From Hygrophila difformis (taxonomy: Eukaryota > Streptophyta > Magnoliopsida > Lamiales > Acanthaceae), in NCBI GenBank assembly GCA_030278955.1, contig JAOANR010000002.1, forward strand, positions 4,639,982 to 4,703,981: a stretch of DNA of 64,000 nt, given 5' to 3'. The notes beneath the pieces were generated by a model. That model was not told where the DNA came from. It made no database searches and saw only the letters and a program-made list of their open reading frames with translations. This document shows positions 45,701-58,143 of this stretch, one piece after another. Position 1 is the stretch's first letter, and the number at the start of each line of letters is the position of its first letter. The position numbers and the translations under genes were made by a program.

Positions 45701-47297
45701 CTGGTGGACATTCAACGGAAGGGAGTAGTTTGCGAGAAGTGGGTAGTGGGAGAACAGATTTACCTTCGGGATCCTGCATCAGTACAGGATCCTCTTCTTC
45801 CTCTTGGTTGGCGTCATCATGGAATTCGATGCCGTCAAACTCCTCCAGATCCCCTGTTTCGGGATCGGCAAAGTGAACGGCTTTGCATCCTTTGTGCTCC
45901 ACGCCAGCAGGCTTCAGTACCTGCTTTGATAGTTCATTCAGCATCATTTCACAATCAAGTTCAGAGTCTGGCTCTTCCCTAACTATTACATTTTCAAATG
46001 AAAAACAAGAACTGTCATTCGGAAATTTCTGCAATTTCTCCATATCAAAGATGATCTCCTCGCCATCGACCCTTAAGGTGACTTTTCCGGATTTGGCGTC
46101 AATCAGCGCACCACCAGTGGCTAGAAATGGGCGTCCAAGGATAAGCGGCATTTCAGAATCCTCTTCAATGTCGAGGATGATGAAGTCGACCGGGAAAAGA
46201 ACCTGCCCGGTTTTGACCACAACATCCTTAAGGATTCCTACGGGCTGCGTGATTGATCTGTCTGCAAGCTGCAGTCTCATCTTGATCGGTTGAATTTCTC
46301 CAAGCTTAAGGCGAATAGCCATAGCTAGCTGCATCACATTGATGCTTGATCCTAAATCACAAAGCCCCATACTCACTTTGGCCTTTCCGAATTGTACTGG
46401 AAGTGTGCAACATCCGGGGTCCTCTTTCTTTTCAGGCATTCTTCTCTGAACGATGGCACTGCATGTGCTGTTGAGAATAATCACCTCCTCCTGCCCAACC
46501 TGCCTTTTTCCTGAAATCAATTCTTTCAAAAACTTAGCATAGATGGGCATTTCGGAAATCATTTCTGTGAGAGGAATGGTTATCTCTACAGACTTTAATC
46601 GTTGCAGAAATTTCTTGAATTTAAGATCATGTTCTTTATTTTTAAGACGCGCAGGATAAGGAATCCTGGGCATGTACTTGTTATTAGCAGTTTTTAGTGG
46701 TGAAGGGGAGGAATTTGTACCTTCACCTGTACCCTTATCTGTTTCAGCCGTTTCAGGCGCAGCTTCAGTCTGCAATTCGGCTGTCTCTTTTTCCGCTTCG
46801 TTCTCATTATCAGCTTCCTTACCAGCATTGTCAACAATATCATCTTCTTCACATTCCGCTCCAGTATCTGCTCCCTTCGGTCCAGCCAGTACTCCTCCAG
46901 ATTTCAAGGTTATTGCCTTGCATTGCGAGTTCTTTTCCGCAGTGCTTGGCAATGTACCTTTGTCCCTTTTCTGCATCTCATTAGCCATCTGTGTAACTTG
47001 GGTCTCCACATTTCTGATGGAGGCCTGCAGTTGATTGTTGATCTCTTTCTGACTAGTGATGAAATCAGTCATCAAATTCTCAAGCCTTGAAGGAGGCTTT
47101 TGATTCTGATTCTGATTTTGATTCTGATTCCACTGGCCTTGGTTTGGGACAAACTGAGGCTGGAAACTCTGATTGGGCTGAAAGTTCTGGAAGCTCTGAT
47201 TGGGCTGCTGGAAATTCTGAGGCGGCCTCTGCTGGATTTGAGGTTGGAAACCTGGATTCTGAAAATGTTGGCCCCTGTTCTGAACGAATCCCTGATT
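42798..47297 (-). CDS. Athila pol polyprotein (protease, RT, RNase H, integrase), intact
   Basis: The frame is open from after the TAG at 47298 to the stop at 42798; the first ATG gives 1425 aa (47075-42798). A Gln/Asn-rich gag tail and acidic linker (residues 60-130) precede the Athila domain. Protease has CDLGSSIN at 239-246. RT spans about 555-740 with [25 protein letters not shown] motif, [11 protein letters not shown] and the catalytic FMDD at 705-708. RNase H spans about 830-950 ([36 protein letters not shown]). Integrase runs from about 1010, with zinc-finger H/H/C/C ending [22 protein letters not shown] and the [14 protein letters not shown] glutamate. The C-terminal [13 protein letters not shown] motif is present. 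All catalytic boxes look intact. No chromodomain, as expected for Athila. Confidence 0.93.
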   Translation of the reverse strand, partial: NQGFVQNRGQHFQNPGFQPQIQQRPPQNFQQPNQSFQNFQPNQSFQPQFVPNQGQWNQNQNQNQNQKPPSRLENLMTDFITSQKEINNQLQASIRNVETQVTQMANEMQKRDKGTLPSTAEKNSQCKAITLKSGGVLAGPKGADTGAECEEDDIVDNAGKEADNENEAEKETAELQTEAAPETAETDKGTGEGTNSSPSPLKTANNKYMPRIPYPARLKNKEHDLKFKKFLQRLKSVEITIPLTEMISEMPIYAKFLKELISGKRQVGQEEVIILNSTCSAIVQRRMPEKKEDPGCCTLPVQFGKAKVSMGLCDLGSSINVMQLAMAIRLKLGEIQPIKMRLQLADRSITQPVGILKDVVVKTGQVLFPVDFIILDIEEDSEMPLILGRPFLATGGALIDAKSGKVTLRVDGEEIIFDMEKLQKFPNDSSCFSFENVIVREEPDSELDCEMMLNELSKQVLKPAGVEHKGCKAVHFADPETGDLEEFDGIEFHDDANQEEEEDPVLMQDPEGKSVLPLPTSRKLLPSVECPPELELKTLPDHLKYAFLAEHKKLPVIVSAKLSQEQENALVVILKKHVHAIGWTISDIKGISPSICMHRILMEEEFKPSRQPQRRLNPLMQEVVRKEVIKLLDAGIIYPISDSKWVSPVQVVPKRGGMCITKNEQGEEVATRPVTGWRVCIDYRKLNEATCKDHFPLPFIDQMLERLAGREFYCFLDGYSGYNQIVISSEDHDKTTFTCPYGTFAYRRMPFGLCNAPATFQRCMMSIFSEFIEKCIEVFMDDFSVYGDTFEDCLTNLAKILKRCEDTNLVLNWEKCHFMVTEGIVLGHRISHAGIEVDPAKVSIISNLPLPNSIKSVKSFLGHAGFYRRFIKDFSKIAKPLTNLLCKENPFSINEACVQAFDTLKKMLVSAPIVQPPDWSLPFEVMCDASGLAVGAVLGQHKDGRHCVIHYASHALNEAQINYTTTEKEMYAVVFAFDKFRQYLIGTKTIVYTDHTALRYLFSKQDAKPRLIRWVLLLQEFDIIIKDRRGRDNGAADHLSRLDNDKKEKAVNEEFPDEQLFALHLHNQACPWFFDIANFLACGITPQFSNYHQKNKFKRDVLSYFWEEPYLFKHCADSIIRRCVTEHEAYQIVRKCHESEYGGHHGPARTAHKVLECGFYWPHIYEDCRTFVKGCDRCQRLGNISKRDEMPQKGILTLEIFDVWGIDFMGPFPPSGGNYYILVAVDYVSKWVEAVALPTNDGSQVIKFLKNNIFSRFGIPRVVISDGGTHFINKAFETLMSKNGILHKIGTPYHPQTSGQVEVSNREIKHILEATVGITRKDWARKLNDALWAYRTAYKTPIGMSPYRLVFGKVCHLPVELEHKAYWAVKTLNFDPKVAQSKRKLDLNEIEEIRAQAYESSRIYKERTQKLHDRRIKPKYFYVGQHVLLFNTRLKLFPGKLKSRWEGPHEVLEVLKNGAVRIRTDRGDIVVNGQRLKEYLGQFDPEKESQAVADPAYTQ

Positions 47298-48775
47298 CTA
47301 CTGAGGGTTGAACTGTTGTTGCTGTGGCTTGTTCAAGAGATGTGAATTCAAGGCGTTGTTGTTTGAGTAAGACAAATTCGGGTGTCTATTTGGAAAAGCT
47401 CCTGCATAGTTACAGCTCTCAGCTGTGATTTGCTCGCATGTGTCAGTTGCATGAGCACCTTGACACAGACCACAGATCACATCAGTTTGCTGTCCCTGAG
47501 CAGAACTTCCAACTCCTTGATTTACAGACAACGCTGCCACTTGTTCTTGAAGTTTTTCAATGTCTGACTTCTCTACTGTACCTACAACACACAAACCACG
47601 AGGGGGAGTGAGATTACCATCATCAGTCAGAACAGAACGGTTGACACTCATGGCTTCAATCTTTGCCCAGGCTTGGTCCATCGGTATGTAGAGCAAATGT
47701 TGACCACCAGCAGCATCGAGCATGGATTTCCATGCTGGAGTCAGACCACTGTAGAACTTTCTCAACCTCTCCCAGTCATGGAAACCATGTTGAGGACACT
47801 TTCTGAGCAGGTTGAAGAATCTTTCCTTTGCATCGTACAAGGACTCGTCTGGTTTCATTTTGAATTCCGCAATTTTGGAGCGGCATTCATCCACCTTGGA
47901 CTCCGGGAAGTATTTTGCTAAGAAGTTTCTGATTACATCTTCCCATGTAGACTTCTGATTTAATGGCAGTGACTTGTACCATGTTCGTGCTCCGCTTGTA
48001 AGAGAGAAGGGAAATAGCCTTAGTCGAATAGTGTTTGCAGATACATCACGATTCTTGATCGTGTCACACAATTCTAGGAAGGTTTGCAGGTGATCATGGG
48101 GGTCTTCATGGCTTGCTCCGGCAAATTGGTTGCTCTGGACTAGATTGATTAGGGCCGGTTTCAATTCGAAGTTCCTAGCCAAGAATGGAGCTTGTCCAGG
48201 AATATTCAGATATGGCTCTAAAATCGGCTGCATGTAATCAGCAGCAGCTGCTGCTTGATGATTGTTCTCAGGCCCGCCTTGGTACTGCTGTGGGTAGTAG
48301 TTCTGAGGCATGAAATAGTTCCTCGGATCATTGAAATCATTCGGATTCGGGGGATTCTGATGAGGGTTATGGTATTGCTGATTCTGTGGTTTTGGAAATT
48401 TTGCTGGTTTGGTTGGTTCTGGTTGTTTGGTGGGTTTTGATGGTTCGGATTGGGAGGGGGTGCCTCGAAGTGCTGCTGCTCCATGTTTGGTGGGTTCCCA
48501 CCTCCTTGTATGATCTGGGGAGGGGGATCATCCAAATCATCGTTATCAGCATCTTCGGGATCTTCCTCAATGTTGCGAAGTGGGGGATTGGGTGGAATGA
48601 TTGGTGGGATGTCCGGGTTTGCCATCTCGGAAATATCGCTGCTGGTGCTTGGCGAAAGTAATGCCTGTCGTTCCCGTTCCCTTCTTCGTTTAGTCTCCGC
48701 CCTAAGACGTCGAGCTGTCTTTTCTATCTCTGAATTAAACGGGATCTCGGCTGGCGTCTGCTTCCTCCTTTGCAT
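47298..48775 (-). pseudogene. Athila gag, one frameshift and one TAG
   Basis: The N-terminus (48775 to about 48400) begins MQRRKQTPAEIPFNSEIEKT with a basic helix and SPSTSSDISEMANPDIPPII. A frameshift in the Gln/Asn/Pro-rich stretch near 48390-48420 moves to the frame of 48311-47298, which holds the gag domain (TFLELCDTIKNRDVSANTIR, SLTSGARTWYKSLPLNQKST, WEDVIRNFLAKYFPESKVDE, RKCPQHGFHDWERLRKFYSG) and one CxxC..H..C-like knuckle (CGLCQGAHATDTC). It ends NKPQQQQFNPQ-TAG. Pol is in the same frame and open right behind the TAG, so the two are separated by one codon. The PBS lies about 140 bases upstream of the start. Confidence 0.85.
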
Positions 48776-48915
48776 AGAACAACGGCTTCAATGATGACAG
48801 TACCTGTACAATCCCCAGGTTAGAATTGGTTCTGAAGGTGAATATTTATACTTATATGTATAGGCTATTCTTGGAGCAATGAGGAATGTATTTCTCTTAG
48901 TAAAACGGCGCTGCA

Positions 48916-48936
48916 TCCTCCCCGGCAACGGCGCCA
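48916..48936 (-). other. Primer binding site, Athila type
   Basis: The minus strand reads TGGCGCCGTTGCCGGGGA directly at the LTR end, the PBS typical of plant Athila/Tat elements (usually assigned to tRNA-Asp). Confidence 0.9.
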
Positions 48937-51838
48937 TGAAACTTTTTGACAATTTCCCACACGAGCGTTTTCCAAAATATACCAGGTTAGATTTATTAAA
49001 TGAAAGGAGTTATGATTCACGGGAAGGGGTTTAGGGATATATATCAAGATTATTAGTCTTTTTATTACTCAAATGTGGTGTTTTAATTTCAAATGGCGTT
49101 GTGGTCCTCTCTGTCATGAAACTGTTGACAAATCTCATGGTACAGCCGGGATAGGTTGACCTTCAGCCTGTCACACTGAGGGTCCCCGGCATATGTGCCA
49201 TGATACTTCTCATCAATTCTTGACATAAGATTCCCTGCCATGAAACTTTTGACAGATTTCCACTCCATGAGTATTTTCTGAAAAATCATGATCCTGGTTT
49301 AGGTTTTATTTAATGAAACCGATTTATGATGGCGGAGTTGTGATTAGGGATATATTTATAGGTTGTCACGTTTTTATTGCTCGTGTTTAAGAAACTGTGG
49401 CCCGAAAGCGCACGGTGTCAAAAATTGCAGTAATTTATAGTAAGACCGGATCGTTCACTGGAGGATGTGCGATAGAAGCAGGACCCACGTCGTTTTACTA
49501 GATTTTCCATTCGTATTGCTCAATGGGTTTGAAAAGTGATTAATAACTACTGACATGAATTTAAACTGGATTACAAAAGCATTTAAATGACTCAACAAAG
49601 CGAATAAATCTATTCTAGAAAGCGGGTAAAGATTATTCTAAGAATGCGATAAACGTTATCTATGAAAGCAGGGAAAAATTACATTGTGCCAACCGTGAAG
49701 CTGAATCACAATGTAGACAGAAGGGACAGGAAGAAAAGAATGAAAATTGGACAAGATTTAGACATAGCAGTATTAAACTTCCATTTTTATACACAGATCT
49801 TTGTTTGGGATAATTCTATCAGATAACTAATTCTCATGCTCTCAATAATGCTTTCCCTTTAACAGACAGGTACTTACAACATGAGTTTACATGTTCTTAA
49901 GACCACAAATTCTAAGATACCACAGATTTGTAACTGCCCTGGCCTGGGTGTGTTACTTCATCTGTGGTGGAAAAGCAACACCCGACATATCATTTATTGA
50001 AATGCCAAGTACTACTATCATTCTCCCATGTCACACCCAAAGATTCTAATTAAGTCCTAAACTATCCCTTAACTGTCAATCCTAGTAGCAGTTACGCAAC
50101 TCTCAATACAACCGAGTGACCTCTAATGAAAGCGGTTAAAAGAAAGCAGCAAAGAAAGCATTTAAAACCTATCACTCGGAGGTTTTGAAAATCTGACCCT
50201 GGTAGTAAAAGACAGCTCTCCATCAGGATGAAGGAGTATGGATCAAGAATTCCCGGCTCTTGGTGAACCACTAGTGTGTTCACTTCCTTCCGGGTGATTA
50301 TGAGATACAAACTAATGAAACGAGCTAATGATTTAGTTCGTTCCGGATGCACTCACTTAGGACTCGAAAATAGGCTTTGGCAGAAGAGGATAGCAGTTGA
50401 AAGAAAGCTCAACCCTATCTTAGAAAATAACCAATGCCTGGATGATGTTCCTCTGAGATTATTTACTACACTGTATTTGAGTCCAAGTGGACCCCATCTC
50501 GGTGTAATATTTGATCTTAGATTTCCGACAAACAGCAATTTTGGAAAATAATGGATTTGAAAATCATTCCCTAAACAGGTACTCGACTCTCAGTTAAAAC
50601 ACAGACCCTTTCAGTCTAGAAGAGACCTAATCGTTGATTCTGCTTCTAATTCCCCAAAATCAACCCTTGACAGAATATGAATTAGTCACAACTGAGGAAT
50701 TTATCCCTTACTCCGATCCGGATGTTATAAAGAGAGTTTTGTTGGAAATTTATTACACAATATCTGTTTAAAATCTAGACTTCTATTGTCCAAGGGAAGG
50801 ATCCCAAAATAATTACAGACCACAATAATACATAATATTATCATGCATAAAGATATAGGGAAGTGTAAAATTAATTGACCCAAAATAAAGATGCGGGTCT
50901 AGACAGAAGGTGAAACACAGATATGAAGTGGTCAGGAGACCAAAGTAATGGCAGAATAATCAGGTGGACTTGTAAACATCTACTGTCCAATTTCCCAATT
51001 ACTCGGATGGAGCGAATTTAGACAGCTTAAACCCTATAATGGTAGTGTCAATACCAGTTGGATCTCCACTGTCTGTGAATTCGGATAAAAACCTACATGC
51101 TTCCCTTCTATAATGATTGTCAGTTAGCATTGACTGATGCCAACTGACTCCCATTACAGATTGGAATTTGGGTTTGGAAATTAAGATAAGAAAAATAAAA
51201 CTGTATATGGATGGGAGTCAGCCGAGCAGCTATTATAACCCCGGATGGGCGAACCGCCAAGGCTTCCACTGACAGTCATCCAGACCATGCAAAATAACAC
51301 TTAGTAATTAATACCCAGAATACGAGCTAGTTATACATGAGGGAATACCCGCCAACATTAGTCTGATGCATTCTTTACTAATTGTTCCACACAACACGCA
51401 AAGACAAAATCAATAAGAAATAAAAGAAGATTCCTTGTATGAGAGACATTGGTTTCTCATGCAAGGTTGTGGATTGGGTCCACAATTGATGGTCTTAAAT
51501 AATCCTTCCTACCATAATTAATTACAGTCCGGATTATCTGTTTAAGTCATCAAGATTTTGTTTATAGAGGAGTATTTTACTGGTAATTGAACAAAGGTCC
51601 TTTAATCATGATGATTATTGATGTTTGATTATTGCTAATCTCAATCTTTAATCATTAATGAGTCAAGGGTTCAATCAGTTAAGCGATGAAAATGGAGAAT
51701 CAAAATTTGGGCAGCATAACACCCTATATTGCAATTCCAGAATGTTACACCTTAACCCGTGGGGTTATGATGTGAGTTTTGCAATATAATATGGGAAGAG
51801 AATGAAGATTGTTTGAGATTAAATAGAGAGAAGGGAAT

Positions 51839-52384
51839 CTTTGTCGCGATATCATAAATTTTGTCGCGGACCGAGGTCCGCGACATGGGTATCCCGACAA
51901 ATTTTTAGAATTTTTGGCAGCATAACGCTTCTTTGTCGCTAAGCAAGAGTTTGTCGCGGAACGTGGTTCCGCGACAAGAGTGTTTCGCGACAAAGGGTTT
52001 TCAGAAAATTCTTTAAGCATTTGAACCTTTGTCGCTAAGCATGTAAAATTTTGTCGCGGAACGTGGTTCCGCGACTAGGTGTTCCGCGACAAAGTGTTCA
52101 AAGAATAAGGAACATGGCATAATTTTTCTGTCTCAGAATGAGATTTTGTCGCGGAACGTGGTTCCGCGACAAGATGATTCCGCGACAAAAAGCCATGCAG
52201 ACAAAATGCAAGAGTTTGGCTCCTTTGTCGCAATGCATGGAAGGTTTTGTCGCGGAACGTGGTTCCACGACTAGGTGTTCCGCGACAAAGGGTTTTAAAA
52301 GATGAAGACAAGTGTCTTTAGACACCTTTGTCGCGGAACAACCATTTTGTCGCGGAACGTGGTTCCGCGACAAAAGGCGGTTGG
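51839..52384. repeat. GTCGCGGAAC dyad cluster 2 in Athila 5' LTR
   Basis: Copy of the cluster at 34000-34545 with a few substitutions; one dyad arm reads GTTCCACGAC here and GTTCTGCGAC in the other LTR. Confidence 0.92.
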
Positions 52385-53100
52385 CGACCAAGGTGGTTCA
52401 GGACAAAAGTCAAAAAAAGCAGAAATGAACAGTGGCATGCAAACAGCGTGATCTCACCCTATTTCAGATCAAAAAGCTATTCTAAGCTAAAAACAAACAA
52501 GAAACATTCAAAATAAGGAAGAACATGCTTAAACAAAACTGGACAGGATCTTAAAAATAAAGCAAGAGTCCTAATCTAGGGTTTGACCACACTCAAATAC
52601 ACAGCATCATCCATAAAATGCAAACAGTAAACATAAAAATAGCATAATGGGGGTCAAGTGACCCCGAAATGAAAAAGAAAGCATAAATCCATGGGGTGTG
52701 AGACCCATTTCATGTTTTGGGACACAAATGATGAATGTTTTCCCATATTATTGAAGGGGTGTTGTTAATACCCATGGTTTGGGTATTACAAACCCTAAAA
52801 CAAGAGTTTAGAAACCAAAACATGGTATAAAAGTGGCTATCTAGATAACTGTGAACAGTAAAAACACTAAACTAAACTAAACTAAGAGCAAAAATTAAAT
52901 AATACATGAAAATAAATCTAAACTACACTACCTAAGAGAGAACTCCTACTGCTTGCCTTCAAGAGAGCTCTAATCAACAAAATTCCAACTGTTCCCAACC
53001 CTTAGCTCATGGGAAACATCTCATATTTATAGAAGTGTAACCCTAAGCCCATGGGCCTTGATTCTAGCCCATTGTGTCTTAAGACATCACACACATCACA

Positions 53101-53351
53101 GCTTTGTCTCGGAGCATCAAGTTTGGTCGCGGAACACACTGCATGTGGCAAAGCTTCTCGACTGGGTCTGGTGTCTCTAATTGGGTGTCTTGGTCGCGGA
53201 ACATGCCTTTGTCGTGGAGCATGCCATCGCGACAAAGGTCATCGCGACAAAGGGCTTGGCTGGTTTCCTTCTTCATCTGGGCTGCTTGGTCGCGGAACCC
53301 TCCTTTGTCGCGGAACCATGCATCGCGACAAAGGAGCTTCCGCGACAAAGG
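53101..53351. repeat. GTCGCGG dyad cluster 1 in Athila 5' LTR
   Basis: Copy of 35262-35512. Confidence 0.85.
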
Positions 53352-53705
53352 TTTTCCTGGGCCTGCTGAATTGGGCCAGATGGGCCGAAAATGTTCTTTT
53401 TGTGGGCTTTTCTCTCTTTTTCCCATCTTTTTGTATTTTGTGGGCTTGCTTTATTCTTTTGCCCATCTTTTCATTCCTTTTTCTTTTCATTTCTTTTTAT
53501 CATGTTTTTGGATTTTTCTAACATAAATATGTAATAAAATTTACATATTTATGTCTTCTTCACACCAGCTTAATATTTTTACAATTATGCATAAATCAGT
53601 CCAATTCGACTGCTTTCTTACTTAATGTAAGACCGGAATGCGATCAAATGCCCGTTTAAGACACGGAAATGGATTGAAAATAATGGTCATTTCTGGCCAT
53701 TATCA

Positions 53706-56013
53706 ACACCTTCATCAAGTGTTGAAGACACTGAGAGACAACCTGTTTATACGCCAAATTGTCTAAATGTGACTTCTGGATGACTGAAGTGTCGTTTCTG
53801 GGCCACATTGTCTGAGCAGAAGGAGTATCAGTTGATCCGGCTAAGATTTCGGCAGTGACCGATGGCCTGCACCCAAGAGCCAAACGGAAGTAAGGAGTTT
53901 CCTTGGATTAGCGGGATACTATAAAAGGTTTGTCCGAGATTTCTCCAGAATTGCAAGACCTCTAACACAGCTACTAAAGAAAGGCTTGAAGTATGAATGG
54001 ACGAAGGAGTGTGAAACAGCCTTTCAAGAATTGAAGAAGAGGCTTACAACTTCCCCAGTACTCATTCTTCCATCGGATAATGAGGATTTCGAAGTGTACA
54101 GTGATGCTTCGAAGGAAGGCTTAGGGTGTGTCTTGATGCAAGAACAATGTGTGATTGCATACGCCTCCCGACAATTGAAACCTCATGAAGAGAGCTATCC
54201 GACACATGATTTGGAATTAGCTGCAGTGGTTTTTGCCCTCAAAATATGGCGACACTACTTGTATGGCAGAATGTGTCGAATCTTCACCGACCATAAAAGC
54301 CTTAAATATATATTTACGCAGAAAGAGCTAAATATGAGGCAAAGACGATGGCTGGAGCTTATAAAAGATTACGACTTGGAGATTTTGTACCATGAGGGAA
54401 AAGCTAACGTCATCGCAGACGCACTGAGCCGGAAAACCGAACACACATTGAATACATTGATCCTACCACCTCAGTTGTATATAGATCTGGTGAGGTTGGA
54501 CGTCGAACTAGTCCAACATGGAACAGTGGTGAACACCCTCAACTCTATGACGATTACGTCCCCTGTATTCGAGGAAATACGTGCAGTTCAACCCGGAGAT
54601 ATTAAATTGGAAAGGGTAAAAGAAAAGATTTCCGAAGGAAAGGCGGTAGGCTTCGCTATCCATCCCGATGGAAGCATTCGCTTCAAGGGGCGGTGGTGTG
54701 TGCCCCAAAAGTGTGGGGACTTGAAACGAAAATTGATGGAGGAAGGCCACAGCACACCGTATTCGGTGCACCCTGGAGGTGATAAACTTTATAAGGACTT
54801 GAAGGTCTATTGGTGGCCAAGAATGAAAAATGAAGTAGTTGACTTCGTATCCAAGTGCTTGACCTGTCAGAAGGTCAAAGCAGTCCGACAAAAACCACTT
54901 GGCTTAATGAAGCCACTGGAAATCCCGAGTTGGAAATGGGAAAGCATTTATATGGATTTCATTTCTGGACTACCACGATCACCTAAGGGAAATAACAAGA
55001 TTTGGGTGATTGTCGATAGACTGACTAAAGCAGCAATCTTCATTCCCATGAAAGACATGGTCCATGGATCAACTTGCACATGCTGATGTCGATAATGTAG
55101 TTCGAAGACATGGAGTTCCTCACGACATCATATCCGATCGAGATAGTAGATTTGTCTCCCATTTTTGGACAAAAATGCAAGAAGCATTAGGGACTCAAAT
55201 CAAGATGAGTACGGCCTTTCATCCTATGACCGATGGCCAAACCGAGAGAAGATTCAAACATTGGAGGATATGTTACGAGCATGTGTTTTGGAGTTTAAAG
55301 GTAGCTGGGAGAACCACATTCCATTAATTGAGTTCTCATACAATAACAGTCACCATGCAAGCATCGGTATGGCACCATTTGAGGCGTTATATGGAAGGAA
55401 GTGCCGCAGTCCACTGTGTTGGACTGAAACTGAGAATTCAACAATACTTGGGCCGCAATTAATCACGGACATGGCCGAGCAAGTGAGGGTGATTCAACAG
55501 AAGATGAAAGCGGCCCAGGATAGGCAAAAGAGTTATGCTGATGTTAGACAGCAAGAGTTGGAGTTTAATGTAGGGGATAAGGTCATGTTGAAAATATCAC
55601 CAATGAAGGGTGTTATGCGTTTTGGGAAGCGAGGTAAGTTAAGTCCTCGCTATATTGGACCATATGAGATCCTTGAACGAATTGGCACCTTAGCCTATCG
55701 GCTAGCACTACCAATTCAGTTATCCCGTGTCCACAATGTGTTTCATGTCTCCTAGTTGAAGAAGTACATCCATGATCCCAATCATGTACTTCAACCGGAG
55801 GTCATAGAGTTGGATGAGGACTTAAAGTATGAGGAGACTCCAATCCAAATAGTTGATTCCAAAGCCCGAGTCACGAGGACGAAGACCATAAAAATGGTGA
55901 AGGTTTTATGGTCTAATCATGGTGTCGAAGCCACTTGGGAGTTGGAGTCGGACATGCGCCAGCACTATCCACACCTTTTTGCACAGGATCCCGAGACAGT
56001 TATGGGGACATAA
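53706..56013 (+). pseudogene. Tekay pol, 3' part (RT end, RNase H, integrase, chromodomain-like tail)
   Basis: It continues the pol broken at 31097. 53706-53985 is the RT connection with an in-frame TGA (HIV-stop-AEGVSVDP) and frameshifts. 53986-55086 is open: RNase H ([26 protein letters not shown]) and integrase zinc finger (HPGGDK, CLTCQ), core start (YMDFISGLP). A frameshift near 55060 (KDM) moves to [20 protein letters not shown]; a second near 55250 (QTER) returns. 55260-55755 carries SYNNSHHASIGMAPFEALYG, then the GKLSPRYIGPYEIL motif, ending HNVFHVS. A TAG (55753-55755) replaces the next codon. 55756-56013 gives the chromodomain-like tail (PIQIVDSKARV, VKVLWSNHGVEATWE), which fixes the Tekay/Del assignment. 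Confidence 0.88.
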
Positions 56014-56180
56014 CTGCCATCCTAAGCGAGGGAGGATGTAACACCCGAGGAATAGTATCATGAAGGTACGTCACACCTAGTTATATTTCTAGCTACACCT
56101 TTTATGTATATCTTTCATTTAAACCATTGAATGATACGCAACTTCGAGGACGAAGTTGAATCTTAAGGAGGGTAGACTAT
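56014..56180 (+). other. Tekay 3' interior with two PPT-like runs
   Basis: GCGAGGGAGGATG (56026-56038) is followed by an LTR-start-like TGTAACACCCGAGG. The true PPT CTTAAGGAGGGTAGAC (56163-56178) is followed by TAT and, across the solo LTR, by TATAACACCCGAG. The GTTGAATCTTAAGG context equals that of the TR-GAG element. Confidence 0.7.
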
Positions 56181-56512
56181 TGATAATGGCCAAAATTGAC
56201 CATTATTTTCAATCCATTTCCGTGTCTGAGACGGACATTTTGATCGTGTTTCCATCTTATTGTAATAAGAAAGTAGTTGAATTTGACAGATTAATGCTAG
56301 TTTGTAAAAACATCGAGCCGGTAATAAAAAGACACAAAATATGCAATTTTAAATTGTATTTGTGTTAGAAAAATCCAAAAACATGAAAAAAGGAAAAAGA
56401 AAAGAAAAAGGAAGAAAAATGGGCAAAAGAATAAAAGAGCCCATAAAAAATCAAAAAGATGGGAAAAAGATTGAAAATCCCACAACTGAAATTTGGTTAA
56501 GTGTTGAAGCAC

Positions 56513-56902
56513 AATTCGAATTATGCAATTCGAATTAATTCGAATTGCACACAATTCGAATTGCTGAAGAGAACAAAAGAAGTGGTTAAGTGTTGGGAAG
56601 GGATGCAGAAGAGCTAATTCGAATTGGCTTGAATAATTCGAATTAGGGAATGAAGAGAAGAAACCTAAAGGCAAGAAGAAGATGCAATTCGAATTGTCCA
56701 ATTCGAATTAATTCGAATTGGCACAAACAATTCGAATTGCCAACAGATGCAAAGAGGCCAAGCAGAAACCCTCATCCAATTCGAGAAAAGACCAATTCGA
56801 ATTCTTCACAACAATTCGAATTGATAACTGAAGGCCACATTTCCAGCTCAAGGAAGAGGTCTCACAATTCGAATTAATTCGAATTGATTGAAATAATTCG
56901 AA
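56513..56902. repeat. AATTCGAATT cluster 1 in solo LTR
   Basis: About fourteen exact AATTCGAATT palindromes plus degenerate ones, 330-720 bp from the LTR start. Several occur as AATTCGAATT pairs sharing AATT. Confidence 0.93.
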
Positions 56903-57838
56903 CTTCACTCATTGAAGCTGTGGAGCATGAGCACAACATTGGTGGGCCTAGGGTTCGAAAATTGTCTATAAAAGCAGACCTTCCACAACAGAGCAAGAGA
57001 TCAAGAATTTTAACCAAAAAGCAGCTGGGACAAAAAGAATAGCAGGAGGTTCCACACCGCTTAAGGGTTAGGTAGGTAGTTTAGTTTAGTTTAGTTTATT
57101 TTTCTTGCAAGTAGTATAGTTTTTACAGGCTTTGATCTTAGTTTAGTGTAGAAGCAGTTTGTGTAACCCTTAGAGTAGCCATTTCCAGAATTTTTACATG
57201 CTTTCTAGTTAGAATAAACCCTACCTTCAAGTCAATGATGGTTTTGGGTTCTCTATTTTGCTTTCAAAGTGTCAATACAAGAAAAATTTCCAGAAATGGT
57301 GTTATTCATGTGTTTTGGCACTCTTTAATGCTTTCTTTAGAAATAAATGCTTAGCATGTTTGTTTGTTTCAACTATGTTACATTTATTATGTCCTAGTTG
57401 ACATTCAAACTTAATAAATGCATGTTTGGTGGGTTTTTGGCTTGATTTTGTGCCTTAGAGCTTCAAATAAGTGTTCTTAGGTTTTAGACGTTTTTAGGGT
57501 CTGTTAGAACTTACCTTTATGCCTTATTTTCCTGCCTTGATTTTATTTTATGCTGCCTTAGATAACTTGAGTGTTCTTAGTTTATTCATGTAGTTCTTAG
57601 ATAACTAGATGTTTTAGGTTCTTTGATCTTTGAATCCTTTGTTTGTAGAAATAGGGTTTAAATCTTGCCAATACCCACTGGACATGTGTTTGTTTATTTC
57701 TTGAAAATCTCACTAGGGTGGCTGTGAAGTGACATTGATGTGAGATGAGGGATTTGGTAAATCTAACCCATCATTAACCGCACAGTGTACACCTAACCCA
57801 TACTTGTGAGAACAAAAATTATTATTGTTCGAAAATGT

Positions 57839-58143
57839 CTAATTCGAATTGAGGCAATTCGAATCATCTCGAATTGCCTAAGAAATTCGAATTGCACAAC
57901 CAAAAATTTCCTTCATGTGGTTTCCAACCAATTCGAATTCTCCAATTCGAATTAATTCGAATTGGTTCAACAATTCGAATTGGCAAGGAAAACCACATTG
58001 TATTGCATACCACCCATTCATGCCTTAGTTTATTTTCCATCTCTTACCAATTCGAATTGCTGGACAATTCGAATTCACCTTCCTCTTGAGGTAAATGCCT
58101 TAGTCAATTTGAGCAAGAAAAGGACTTCTCCAATAATTCGAAT
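57839..58143. repeat. AATTCGAATT cluster 2 in solo LTR
   Basis: About ten exact or near-exact palindromes, 1.66-1.96 kb from the LTR start. This is close to where the Athila LTR has its second dyad cluster (1.33-1.87 kb). Confidence 0.92.

Larger units (their letters stand above)
31098..53705 (-). mobile_element. Athila-like Ty3/gypsy element, 22.6 kb with internal rearrangement
   Basis: Minus-strand order: 5' LTR (53705-48937), PBS (48936-48916), gag (48775-47298), pol (47297-42798), hairpin and palindrome cluster, F-box pseudogene with a solo LTR in it, a stray copy of host Tekay pol (36231-35867), 3' LTR (35866-31098). Both LTRs are 4769 bp and differ by roughly 25-30 substitutions by eye, so the insertion is young. 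ACACC flanks the left (31093-31097) and right (53706-53710) ends, inside the Tekay pol. The PBS, the protease and the RT box FMDDFSVYG identify the Athila lineage. There is no PPT next to the 3' LTR, because host pol sequence sits there. Confidence 0.85.
48937..53705 (-). repeat. 5' LTR of Athila-like element (4769 bp)
   Basis: Same length and ends as 31098-35866, with the PBS directly left and ACACC directly right. It carries the dyad clusters at 51839-52384 and 53101-53351. Differences from the other LTR are scattered, mostly transitions. Confidence 0.93.
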
